Assembly: GCA_001972305.1 (NCBI GenBank)
Contig: BDDD01000084.1
Coordinates: forward strand, 1-64,000
DNA length: 64,000 nt
Direction of reading: 5' to 3'
DNA from: Cephalotus follicularis
Taxonomy: Eukaryota; Streptophyta; Magnoliopsida; Oxalidales; Cephalotaceae
Shown here: one piece after another, positions 1 to 10,363 of the stretch
Layout: every line of letters begins with the position of its first letter
Numbering within the stretch: position 1 is the first letter of the stretch
Position numbers and translations under genes: made by a program
The notes under the pieces: model-generated
What the model was told of the DNA's origin: nothing
The model's database searches: none
The model's input: only the letters and a program-made list of their open reading frames with translations

Positions 1-1291
1 TGCCTTGCATGATTCACTTTATCTTATTGATTCTATGTTCTGTGTATAGTTGACTTTGAGCGTTCTTTTATAGAGACTTGTTAATATCTATGTTCTTATC
101 TGTGGAACTTAATTGTTGGATATTGAGATGGTCTTGATCTCTTTTGCGGAGCTTGTTCTTATTCTTGACTCATGTTTATAGTTATGGAGCCCACTGCTGA
201 GTATCGAGTTTCCTTTTATGGATTCGATTATATTTGTGGATTCAGTTATGAGATCTCAATATTGTTTGTGAATCTTAATATCGTTTATGGATCATGATTT
301 CATTTATGAATATTGATGTTCACTTTTCTAGATCTTGTTTACCTTTGTGATACTTGTTATGTTTGTGGATTCCCTACTCATTGGTGAGCCTTGTTATATC
401 CTAGTTATGGAGCCACTTGTTGATAGAGATTTCTTGGATTTCGCTCATACTTGCTTATCTTGATTTCCTTTTTATGAGTTAACTTTTGTGGAATCTCGAT
501 ATCCTTTTGTGGATCATGAAATCTTATGGATCTTGACATCTTCAGTGGATTTTGACTATCCCTTTGGATCTTTATTTCCTTTGTGATTCTTGATTTCATT
601 CTTACCGTAGATTTACTTTGTATTTTACTTTGAGCTTATATTATTTCTCATATTATTTGATACATATTTATTGGAGATGTATTTATTGTTTCTACTCACT
701 TAGTCATTTGGACTAGCCCCATATCTTTTCTTTCTCTTCCATATAGAGCCTAGATGATTGCTAAGTCAGTTTCAGGATGATGTACGACGGAGGCAGGGCA
801 TGCTACTAGGATTTCAACACATGCATAGCATAACTACATTAGCATATAAATTATGCATTTACTTATGTTTTCATATATACGTTTTCCTTTATAGTTTTGC
901 TTCTAAAGGGCCGAGCCCTATAGATTTACTTTTATTGCTAGTTGAAATGGTTGAGGCTGAGCCCAACCTATGTTTACTGCTTTAAATTGTGGTTTGCTGA
1001 GGACTGAGCCCGATTATAAACTGTTGATTCCTCCTTCGGGAGTTTAATTATAAACTGTGTTTTTATTTACAGGGGGCATAGTCCTATAAACGAATACTAC
1101 ATGCCCGATTTTCGTAAAAATTTAAGAGTTAGAAAATTTTTCAAAGTTTTGGAAACGTTTAACTTTTTGATTTCCAAGTTTAAAGTGAGTTTTATAGAAA
1201 CCATGTGGTGACTTCCGAAAGGAAGTTGTCATGTGGAACGTCATATCCGTTTTCAGTAGGGTATCGGTTGTTGTAGGGAACGGGTGTGACA
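1..1291 (+). mobile_element. 3' part of a large LTR, cut by the window edge
   Basis: The stretch has no coding capacity. It closely resembles 27500-28704 on the same strand and the reverse complement of 6419-7700. Shared landmarks are GGGGCATAGTCC near 1075, the ACATGCCCGATTTTCG block near 1100 and the ending GGTGTGACA at 1283-1291. Directly after 1291 the sequence becomes a pararetroviral protease frame, so an LTR of this family was inserted into the viral protease region. The left half lies outside the window, so solo LTR and full element cannot be told apart. Short ORFs here are chance. Confidence 0.75.
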
Positions 1292-3036
1292 GATGGCATA
1301 TGTATCAAACAAACATTTATCTTAATTAAAGATTTGGACATAGGAATAATTCTAGGCCAACCATTTTTAGAAGTTAGTAAATCATTCAAGGTAAAAATGA
1401 AGGAATTACAACAAAAATATTTCAAGGAAAAATTTTATTTGCTTTTAACGAATAACCCATTACAAAAGAAATTAACCTTTTAAAAACATTATCTATGTTT
1501 AAAGAACATTCAATAAATTTAATAAAAACAAAAGAAAATCATTTGTATTTTATGAAACAAGAAATGTCGAATAAAAAACTTGAACAACAATTACAAACTT
1601 CACAAATTCAAGAAAAATTTAATTCATTAAAAAACAACATAATCAACAATCTTTGTTCAGAACTTTTCGATGCTTTTTGGCACAAGAAACGTCATGTGGT
1701 ATCCTTACCATATGAACAAGACTTTACTGAACAAAAAATTTCAACTAAAGCAAGACCAATACAGATGAATCATGAATTAATGGAACACTGTAAAAAAGAA
1801 ATTGAAGAATTATTAAACAAAAAATTAATTAGGCCCAGTAAATCCCCTTGGAGCTGTGCAGCCTTTATGTCAATAAAAATTCAGAAATTGAACGAGGAAC
1901 ACCAAGATTAGTCATAAATTATAAACCATTAAATACTGCTTTACAATGGATTAGACATCCTATTCCAAACAAAAAAGACTTGTTAAAAAGATTAATTGAA
2001 GCAAAAATATTTTCAAACTTTGATCTAAAATCAGGATTTTGGCAAATTCAAATTCAAGAAAATGACAGATATAAAACTGCTTTCACTACTCCTTTTGGTC
2101 ACTATGAATGGAATGTAATGCCATTCGGTTTAAAAAATGCCCTCAGTGAATTTCAAAAAATAATGAATGACATCTTCAATCCATATTCATCCTTTTCAAT
2201 AGTTTATATTGATGATATCTTAATATTTTCAAATTCCATAGATCAACACTTTAAACATCTGTATACATTCTACAAAATCATTCAAACAAATGGATTAGTA
2301 TTATCTAAACTAAATTAGAATTATTTGTTACAAATATTAGATTTCTTGGTCATAAAATACATCAATGAACTATTACTCCAATTCAAAGATCCATTTTATT
2401 TGCAGAAAAATTTCCAGATATTATTACAGATAAAAAACAATTACAAAGATTTCTAGGAAGTTTAAATTATATTAGAGACTTTATTTCAAATTTACAAATC
2501 TATGTATTCATTTATACAAAAGATTAACAAAAACTCCCCCTCGATGGACAAACGAACATACCCAATTAATTAAACAAATAAAATTGTATGCTAAAAAAAT
2601 TCCATGTTTACATTTAGCATCACCATTAACATTCAAAATTATTGAAACAGATGCCTCAGACATTGGTTATGGTGGTATTCTAAAACAACTAATAAATGAT
2701 AAAGAACAATTAGTACAATACACTAGTGGAACTTGGAACAATGCCCACAGAAATTATGCTACCGTCAAAAAAGAAATTCTAGCCATTGTATTATGTGTTC
2801 AAAAATTTCAAAGCGATTTACTAAATAAAAAAATTTTAATCATAGTTGACTATGCTGCAGCCAATTCAATACTAACAAAAGATGTAAAAAACTTAGCATC
2901 AAAACAGATATTTGCTCGTTGGCAAGGAATACAATCTAGTTTTTATTTTACGATTGAACATATAAAAGGAAATTCCAATTCATTACCTGATTATCTGACT
3001 CGAGAGTTTTTACAAGGAATAAAACAAGATCAATAA
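1292..3036 (+). pseudogene. Endogenous pararetrovirus protease-RT-RNase H, decayed
   Basis: This is the replicase end of a Caulimoviridae polyprotein, which would copy pregenomic RNA into DNA in the cytoplasm. Visible parts are the C-terminal half of the aspartic protease with an ILGQPF motif (about 1345-1370), an RT palm with a TPFGHYEWNVMPFGL block and YIDD active site at 2205-2216, and an RNase H with the ETDAS, KKEILA and VDYAA acidic motifs ending in DYLTREFL (2640-3015). The frame shifts near 1850-1911, and the connection region 2319-2583 is broken by shifts and stops. The ending and the lack of an integrase argue for a pararetrovirus rather than gypsy. The protease N-terminus is lost at the LTR boundary at 1291. 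It is not functional. Confidence 0.9.
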
Positions 3037-3070
3037 ATTATCTTTTGTGAAAAAGATAAAGTTCAAAATT

Positions 3071-3083
3071 TATTTTGCAGAAA
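3071..3083 (+). promoter_or_regulatory. Splice-acceptor-like site before ORF2-A
   Basis: A T-rich run ends in TATTTTGCAG at 3071-3080, followed 3 bases later by the ATG of ORF2-A. The second ORF2 at 15628 has the same arrangement (TTTTGCAG, then ATG after 4 bases). Splicing of pregenomic RNA to reach a downstream ORF is known in rice tungro bacilliform virus and cauliflower mosaic virus; its use here is inference. Confidence 0.5.
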
Positions 3084-4250
3084 ATGGAAATGGATTCAGA
3101 CTACTCAGATTACTTTCCACAAATCGAACAAGAAGAAGATGATGATGATCTTACTCTTGCAGAAATGGAAGAAATAGAAAAGGAAAAAGACATAAGAGAG
3201 AGAACCATTCTTTTTCCTACTAAATTAGCACCAGAAAATGAAAAAATTCTATCTCCTACTAAGATAGCACAAGAAAATGAAAAGACTTTATCTCCCACTG
3301 AGATAGAAATCAGAAATTCTAGAACATTCTTCTTTCCTAATAATATTTTCAAATCATTAAGAAACTATAATCTCCATGAAATAGTGGAAGACATTCAAAC
3401 CAAAAAAAATCAAAATCTTTTCAAAAAATTTGAACTTATTCAAAATTTTCTCAGAACAATTCTTCAAAATCCTCAATGTTTTCCAAATATTACTACCGAA
3501 CATTTTTCATATTATCTCCCAAAAGAACAACAACCAGAATGCCCAAAAATTTTACACACTTGCCAATTCGTTCCTTTGGAACACTATTCTTGCACTTGTC
3601 ATTTAATTTATACAATGTACATTGCTTGTTGGGACCTTTCAGGACCAAAATACTACAATTTTCAAAATACAATGCTTTTAGATCAAGGAATGCTACAACA
3701 AGTCATTTTTTCCAGTACTGAAAATTTTCAATTATTCGGTAGAAAAATTGTAGTCATTGGACTAGATCTAATGTCCAAAAGATATCCGATTGTTCAAATA
3801 ATTATCAAATCAACACTTCCAGAATTCATCCATGAAATAGAACCCGCCAAACACCTTATTCAAATTAAGGGATACAATTTCGTCCCAGATCTTATCCAAA
3901 TGGATCAATGGGATTGCACATTCCCTCTTCAAGAACAAATTAAACATTGGAGAGCCAAAACAATTGCAGCAAATTGGGATACTTATCGTTTACCATTCAA
4001 TTCCAGATTAATAGCAGAAGATCGCATTCAAAAGATTTTTTCACCAGATTCCTATGCTAATATTCGCTTTGCAGTACCTACAAAATTCAAAAATTTGGTT
4101 AATTATTATGAAAAGGAACTGGAAAAAGAAACACGACTTTACAAAGAAGATTATAATTTTGCTCCATATCCTTATCATTCATCTTCTTCCAGAAGAAAAA
4201 ATTACGAAAAACTTCATCTCCGTAGACAAAGAACTATTCAGCAACAGTAG
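3084..4250 (+). CDS. Florendovirus-type ORF2 protein (ORF2-A), function unknown
   Basis: The open frame has no internal stop and encodes about 388 residues from the ATG at 3084, or 386 from the one at 3090. The N-terminal ~80 residues are acidic, with an EEDDDD run, followed by three imperfect repeats around a LSPTKIA motif. The middle has a cysteine-containing block (CTCHLIY) and a GPKYYNF motif. The C-terminus is basic and serine/arginine-rich. No enzyme motif is visible. It lies directly after RNase H and directly before the viral promoter, the position of the uncharacterised ORF2 of florendoviruses. An open frame beside broken neighbours suggests either recent capture or chance. A copy of its last ~105 codons is at 17703-18029. 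Assignment is by position and style, not by a recognised domain. Confidence 0.7.
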   Translation: MEMDSDYSDYFPQIEQEEDDDDLTLAEMEEIEKEKDIRERTILFPTKLAPENEKILSPTKIAQENEKTLSPTEIEIRNSRTFFFPNNIFKSLRNYNLHEIVEDIQTKKNQNLFKKFELIQNFLRTILQNPQCFPNITTEHFSYYLPKEQQPECPKILHTCQFVPLEHYSCTCHLIYTMYIACWDLSGPKYYNFQNTMLLDQGMLQQVIFSSTENFQLFGRKIVVIGLDLMSKRYPIVQIIIKSTLPEFIHEIEPAKHLIQIKGYNFVPDLIQMDQWDCTFPLQEQIKHWRAKTIAANWDTYRLPFNSRLIAEDRIQKIFSPDSYANIRFAVPTKFKNLVNYYEKELEKETRLYKEDYNFAPYPYHSSSSRRKNYEKLHLRRQRTIQQQ

Positions 4251-4415
4251 AAGTGCTCAGCAGACAAGTTAGTATTCCGTAATAGTAACTCCACTCAAAA
4301 TCTCAACAAACTCTACTCAAAGAATGAAGTCAGGATACACTCATCCTCCACCAAGAAAAGGCTTATAAAATGAAGCCTTCACTCTTCATCAACACAAGTT
4401 TTAGAACCAAGATTT
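4240..4415 (+). promoter_or_regulatory. Pararetroviral pregenomic RNA promoter, copy 1
   Basis: The block overlaps the end of ORF2-A and runs to a TATA box CTTATAAAA at 4362-4370, then a GAAGCC/CTTCATCAACACAAG stretch that should hold the transcription start. The same block occurs at 16843-17030 and 20299-20425, each time after ORF2 sequence. This is the expected place for the caulimovirid promoter that makes terminally redundant RNA. Confidence 0.75.
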
Positions 4416-5322
4416 CCTACACAAAGATAGGCACCCTACCTAGACAATAAAGATAAAGAAATAAAAGAACAAGAAGAAAATCTAGAAGAAATAACAAATA
4501 AACAAATTAATATGTTAAATATAGAAAAACAAAAAGAATCCAGTTTATTGTTACAATTAGCTGATAAAATTTATAATCCAGAACTTAAGAAGGAATATTT
4601 ATTAGAAGACAAAGAGTTTGAACAAAGCCAAAAGAATAATATCAAGAAAATTTTTATGAATAAAAAAACCATTACAATATGGTTAACTTTTGATAACAAA
4701 ACAATAGAAGCACTTCATCCACCATCTGAAAAAATACAAAATAATATACAAAATAATCAAATACAAGCCGCACCTTTCAAATTACAAACTGAAACAAGTA
4801 ATACTCAAATAACAACAAGTGAAACCAATAAAATTGTTGAACAAACTAATTATACAAACAAATACATTCAAACTTTGGGATCACAATTATCTAGAATAGA
4901 AAATACAATCCAAAAGGTTAAACAAAACTATTCAAAAAATGAAACAAAAACTCAAAAAATTAAACCATTATTTACACCTTATAAAATTTCATCTTCCCAA
5001 ATAAAACAATTAACAATAAATGAAATTAACAAAAAAATTGAGAGAATTAATTGTTCCTGATACACATGATACACCTACAACAATAGTACCAACAACATCT
5101 ACTCCACGAACTCCTCACAAAAATAAGAATAAAATAATAAACGTTATTCAAGAAACTGAAACATCTTCAGATGATTCTATCCAAGAAATTAGTAATCAAT
5201 TATCTACCACAAAAATTGAACCATTAAAAATAATTTAAACAACTGTTCATCTGAAATAATTTTTAAAAGTAAAAATTTCTAAACGTCTAAGTAGGGTGCT
5301 TATCTTTGTGTAGGAAGATCAT
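4412..5322 (+). repeat. Long inverted repeat in the viral leader, ~840 base loop
   Basis: The arms are 4412-4446 and 5287-5322, about 35 bases each and nearly perfect complements. The shared core reads CTACACAAAGATA on the left and its complement on the right. Caulimovirid leaders form a large hairpin used in ribosome shunting, so this may be the hairpin base. The loop is not ordinary leader but a second copy of the coat protein N-terminal region (4447-5238). Confidence 0.8.
4447..5238 (+). pseudogene. Duplicated piece of the viral coat protein N-terminal region
   Basis: This matches 13507-14290 closely, in the same orientation. Its 182-codon frame (4512-5060) is asparagine-, lysine- and glutamine-rich and looks coiled-coil-like, with no catalytic motif. 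A second short frame continues to 5238. It lies inside the leader between the two hairpin arms. It is less decayed than the main copy: it has an intact codon where the main copy has a stop near 13549, and no break where the main copy shifts near 13740-13790. The position is odd for a caulimovirid and suggests capture or recombination. Confidence 0.8.
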
Positions 5323-5458
5323 ATTCTAGCAGTTAGAGAATTTGGGTGGTAGGACAGACGGAGTGTAAGTCCCAGTAAACCATCGGAACACTCTTACGTT
5401 AGCTAGAGGGGTCATATATTTGGACGTGGTAAAATAAAAACTTTTGAAGATTTTTAAC
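5323..5458 (+). other. Viral leader between hairpin and ORF1
   Basis: A short non-coding link from the right hairpin arm to the ATG at 5459. It contains a GTAAGT donor-like site at 5365-5370. I do not see a clear tRNA-Met primer-binding site in it. Confidence 0.5.
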
Positions 5459-6418
5459 ATGAATAAATTGTGCAGAACAATGTCTTTAAAATCATTTAGT
5501 GGTTCAGAAACTAGTAATAATTCGAATAGAGATAAAGAATTAGATGAAAGAATAAAACAATGGCAAAATTGAAAACCCCCAAAGATTTCAAATAAAGAAA
5601 TTTATAAATATAACTCTTTTAACCCTTTCAATTTTACTGAAAGAATTCAAGCAATTGAACAAACTATAAAAATTATCAAAATACAATAAAATATTCAATT
5701 ACTAGATGAAAAAACAATTAAAGAATTAGCCAAGAACTTTAAATATATTCACTTTGCTTTAGTTCAAGTAACAATTAAGTCATTAACAAGACAATGATTA
5801 AACACTTCTGTCTTGACATGTCTCCGAGATGTCAGATATTTAAATTTCGATGATTCTTTAATTGGAGCCATTGAAACAAGTTTATGCAATGGATCTGTCT
5901 ATATTGATGGGTATTCAGACTTAACCATTTCTTTTACAGATAAAAACATTTTAGAAACTTTAAAAATCAATATTAAACACCATAGTTACAATATGTTACC
6001 TAGATCAGAAATAATTGCTATAATTCATCATGTTCATTACAAAGTTACTAATTCAATTTGTCCCAAATCATTAGTAAATATGTCAAAAGGAGAAACAACA
6101 ATAATGAAATGTGTAACAAATGATTCAAATATTTTAATGCCACAAAAAATTAAATGGAGTTATATTAACATTCTTGAGGATTGGTCCATACAATTTGATA
6201 CTATTGCTCATAGCCATGAAAACATTGAAAATATTTCCTTACATTCAATAACTCAAAATGAAGAAGGCTTAGTAAAAATTAGGTTTGATAAAACTGTCAA
6301 AACTCATTCAAACCCAAAAGATTTAAAAGAAAATTTTAATTACTTAAACATTTGTGATGAAAAATTAGATAAAAATTATCCGTTTCAACCACATAGAGCT
6401 TCAACTTTTAGCATAAGA
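5459..6418 (+). pseudogene. Endogenous pararetrovirus movement protein (start of ORF1)
   Basis: The frame opens at ATG 5459, the first ATG after the leader in the long frame. It is broken by in-frame stops near 5570, 5687 and 5792, then open from 5813 to the insertion point at 6418. The open part carries the pattern of a 30K-type movement protein: a CLRDVRY block, a short hydrophobic stretch, a YIDGY motif and an HHSYNMLPRSE block. These proteins act at plasmodesmata to move virus between cells. The frame is cut at 6418 by the LTR element 6419-13010 and would resume in phase at 13016, so the insertion came after endogenization. The family is supported by position (promoter, MP, CP) as well as motifs. 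Confidence 0.8.
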
Positions 6419-9072
6419 TGACACGCCTGGACCCAGCCCAACTGGAATCCGTCGCGCCCATTACAAGGCCAAACCTCCCATCAGAGACTCACCTCATAGG
6501 TTCAGCAGATCAGAGTTCCAGAAATACATTTTTAAATAGAGACTTTCGTCAAACCATTAAATAAACAGAAAAGTCTTTTTTGACAACTTGAAATAATTCT
6601 AACTCTTAAATGTTTACAAAAATCGGGCATGTAGTATTCGTTTATCGGACTATGCCCCCTGAAAAGAAAAATATAGTTTATAAATCAACCATCAGCAACC
6701 ACACTCCCGTAGGAGGAAAAACCACAAATGAAACAAATCATAGGGCTCCACCCATCTTATTAAAAATGGAAAACAAATTATATAAAGAAATACATGAATG
6801 CAGAAATTTAAGTACTACAACCTGCTAAACATGTTCATGTGGTCTTATCTCAACAGACTAAATGACTTGGAAAGACAGAACTAAATAGAAAAACCCATCC
6901 GAACTGAAAATAAAAGGGTTCAACTCACAAAAATAGTGAGATGGAACAAAAGACTCAGACAGAGTTTTGCTCACGTAAAAAAAGTGTAAAAATAATTATA
7001 ACCAGAAGAATAAAACAAACTTAAACAGAATAAAAATAAAAATCAGAAATCTGATTTATAAAACAGGTTAAAACAGCTTTAACAGAATGTCAGAAACAGA
7101 AATAAAATTGAAAATCCGATTTTTAAAACAGAATTAACAGAATCACCAGAAGTTCAGATTTTTATCAGAAATAGATTTATTATAAAAAAAACTCAGATAT
7201 ATGTAGTAGGTAACAAAGTTTAAAACAAAATTAATATATAACGATGCAATGGGTCTACTACGTAAGGTTGACGCCTAGGCCCCGTCGAGCCGAACGTCCA
7301 GCAGAACAGAAAGGCAATGATACCGTCGTATCAAAGCATCAGAATAGAAAGTCTACCATGTAGACAGTGCCTCTCATGGGCAACAAATATACATATATAT
7401 AATACAATACCGAGATCCCAGAGCATCAAGATATATTTAAGCAGATTTAACATATACTTAAATCTGAATTTCTTTCAAACAGACTTAAAAACAGATTCAA
7501 TAGATGCAAAAATCCTTTTCTTTTCAGATACAGATATTATTGAAAATAACGTCATATTATGACTATCATCTTGCGAACTTTTGAAAAACATTAACATAAT
7601 GTATTAAAACATTAAAACTTAAACATATTTCAGAATAAAACGTTAACGTATTTCAGAATAAAACGTTTAAAGAAAAACGTTCCATTCACAGAACAGATCA
7701 ACACCCCATGAGGCTGGTCGTCTACAAGGCCAACCCCGACAACAGAGACTTTGAAAACAGATGAACAGATAGGCAGACAACAGACTTTTAGAATTCAAAC
7801 ACAATAGAGAACAGGCAGACAGACAGACAGACATCAGACTTTCAGAACTCCAACAGAGCAGAAAACAGGCAGACAGATATGACCCCCAATGTATACTCGC
7901 TACCATAAATGCGTATGACAGAAACTAATAACTTTTTGTTTAAACCTCATTTAAACATAATTTCATAAAAACACCAAAACAGTCCAAGTAGTTGTCTAGG
8001 TTATCCAATTTCGAAATTAATAAACAATTTAAGTTCATTATATCACAGAAACATATACAGAAATCAGAATTAACAGAGCAGAGTTCAGAGTTTACCGAAA
8101 GCAGACCGAACGGAGCACAGAGCCAGAATCGCGGAGTCGAACCGGAACGGATCACACCTACTTGGAAAACAGAGTCAAAAAGCTGTCAGAAACTCGCAGC
8201 CAGAGGCTGCAGGTGCTTGGGCCCATGCGTCGCCGCTGGCCGGTGCGTGTCAGCCAAGCGCTACGATCGGACAACCGCAGAGTCAGATCTGGCGCGCCGG
8301 AGGACGAGGATCACGGATCTGGGGCAAGTTGGTCACGGCGCCGCTGCAACTGGCCGAAATGAGCGCGTTGACCACGTCTGCCTTCCTCGTCGATCTGCGA
8401 TGCCGGCATCGTCACGGGTCAAGGCTGGTCGCGTTCGAACCGTCGTGTCGCCAGGATGCCGGATCTGGGCTCACCTTGCCGTGACGGTCACCGAAGATGG
8501 ATAAACGTCGAAAAACAGAGACGGAGAGAGAAGAGCTCCGCGCGAGCGCACGACGCAGTTTCCCGCGCCGGGATGGGGTGCGGCGTTCTCGGGAGGCCTA
8601 GGCAGTCCCGCCGGTGCCTTCGCGGGCGTCAGATCAGCAGTGACACCGGAGACAGAGGAGGCAAAGAGAGGAGAACGGGAGAGAGGAGAGAGAAAACGGG
8701 AGAGAGGAGAGAGAAAGCCAAAATGTAAAATAAAAATGGCATTATATATATATTTATATATATTCAACCATAACAGACTGGATTTTTGTCCAGAATTTAA
8801 CTGGTACAAGCAGAAATTGGATGTAAGGACATACCATTTGGCTTATTTTTCGAATTCAACAGTCATTTCTGTAAAACATCATTTAATTTAAAGCAAAGAA
8901 AACTTGTTATGCAGAAAAAAACCATCAGAATGAAGTCAAAATGGTAAAAGTTTTATTAATATCTTGATGCATATGTCATGAATGCCCGAAAAATAGGCTA
9001 AGCATTAGACGGACAGACAGATTGCCACATAGGCTCCACAGACACAGACCGTACTAGGACACGGATGTCACA
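6419..9072 (-). repeat. Left (3') LTR of the LARD-like element
   Basis: Begins TGACACGC and ends GATGTCACA on the plus strand, colinear with 10364-13010 throughout. It holds a GC-rich block (8090-8690) and a GAGAGAGG-rich tract (8655-8720). ORFs in the GC-rich block are LTR sequence and only partly conserved in frame in the other LTR, so they are not called. Its plus-strand start matches the ends of the LTRs at 1-1291 and 24866-28704. Confidence 0.9.
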
Positions 9073-10363
9073 AACATATCCCACTTAACAGAATTTCGTC
9101 ATCGAAATTCATAGAACTCCAAAGGTTGAAAAGATTTGACTACTTGCCTCATAAGATAAAACAGAATTGATCGAACTCATAACAACTTTCCAACAATACA
9201 GAAAACCTATCACCAAAAACTTCTGACTATCGCTTTTATACGCATCAGAACCATTCACATATCATTATCAGACTTTGACACCAGAACCTGAAAAGTTTTT
9301 CTCCAAGCATGATTCACAAGGTATATTGACTCGCAAGACTTTATCAATCAGAACCCTCAATTTCATTCACTTATCATATCGTGTCAAGACTTTAAGTCAT
9401 TAATACAGATCCTTAACAGACAATTGATCAGAATTTACACTACAATCCTCAACATCACCATATTTATAAACATACAGAGATTGTTGAAATCTATAACTTG
9501 CTCTCATGAAGAGAATCATGTCATTATTCATTACATATCATTAGAACTCGTAGCATTTCCATTTTCTAAGAACTTCAATTCAATGTAAGATTTCAACCAT
9601 ACAAGAACCTTAAACAAGTACTAAGGAGCTTTAATAGCCACTAAATCAGCAGAACTCATACTGCAGTCATCGGTATCACAAAAGCATATTAAAAATCTTA
9701 CTAAAATATTACCACTTACAGATCCTTATTTCCTGTCATCAAGCAAAGATATTGAATCCCGAACTCCAATTCAATCTTATTCAATTAACCATACTTTCTA
9801 GAGGGATGGATCAATCACATCAAAAACTCGGCATTTACTGCACAGCAGAGTATCACATTCACCAGGATTTATAGACTCCCAAACATATCCCCCTTAACAG
9901 GGAATTCCATCAGACAAAAAATCGAACACCAATCAGAACTTCATTAGAGACTTAATCACAATTTCACAAAACAGATAACATACTAGAACTCGAACCTTAA
10001 AATTTTAGAATAAAAAAGTTCTATCTCTATAACCTCAAATATAGCCAACCAATAACGTCAGTAACAAAATCAAAATTTCAAATCAATATCAGACATTTCA
10101 GATCTACCATATCAGAACAGGAGGAATAAGGGTGTGACACCCTAGCAACAAACTCTGTTACGACAAAGAAATTCAGAACAAAAATCTCAGACCCCAGAAC
10201 ATTTGGGTTGAGCCCAAATTCAAACTCTACCACAAGATGATTTCTTAACCACAAGGCATGCCATCCACACTTATACCAGAACTCAGAAATGAATGCCTAC
10301 CAGAAATGCAAGACGTGCAGATGAGTCTAGAGAATCTAAAAACCAAAAGCTCTGATACAAAAC
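9073..10363 (-). other. Internal region of the LARD-like element, non-coding
   Basis: An AT-rich 1.29 kb stretch without any ORF resembling gag, protease, RT or integrase on either strand. The motif AACATATCCC, then a CTTAACAG block, appears at the left edge and again near 9888; the edge copy is the likely polypurine tract in minus orientation. The primer site is at the right edge. Confidence 0.8.

Noticed and set aside
1292..3036. Reading this RT as a Ty3/gypsy retrotransposon
   Set aside because: No integrase follows RNase H, the RNase H ends in DYLTREFL, and a 30K-like movement protein and viral promoter are in the same array. All fit Caulimoviridae.
8162..8809. Overlapping ORFs with arginine-rich products in a GC-rich block
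   Set aside because: The block lies inside an LTR and is repeated at 12200-12670 with indels that change the frames. No domain is visible and both strands are open, as expected for GC-rich non-coding DNA.
9073..10363. Hidden coding sequence in the LARD internal region
   Set aside because: The only longer frame (10258-10509) runs into the LTR and has no retroelement motif; the other frames are short and closed.
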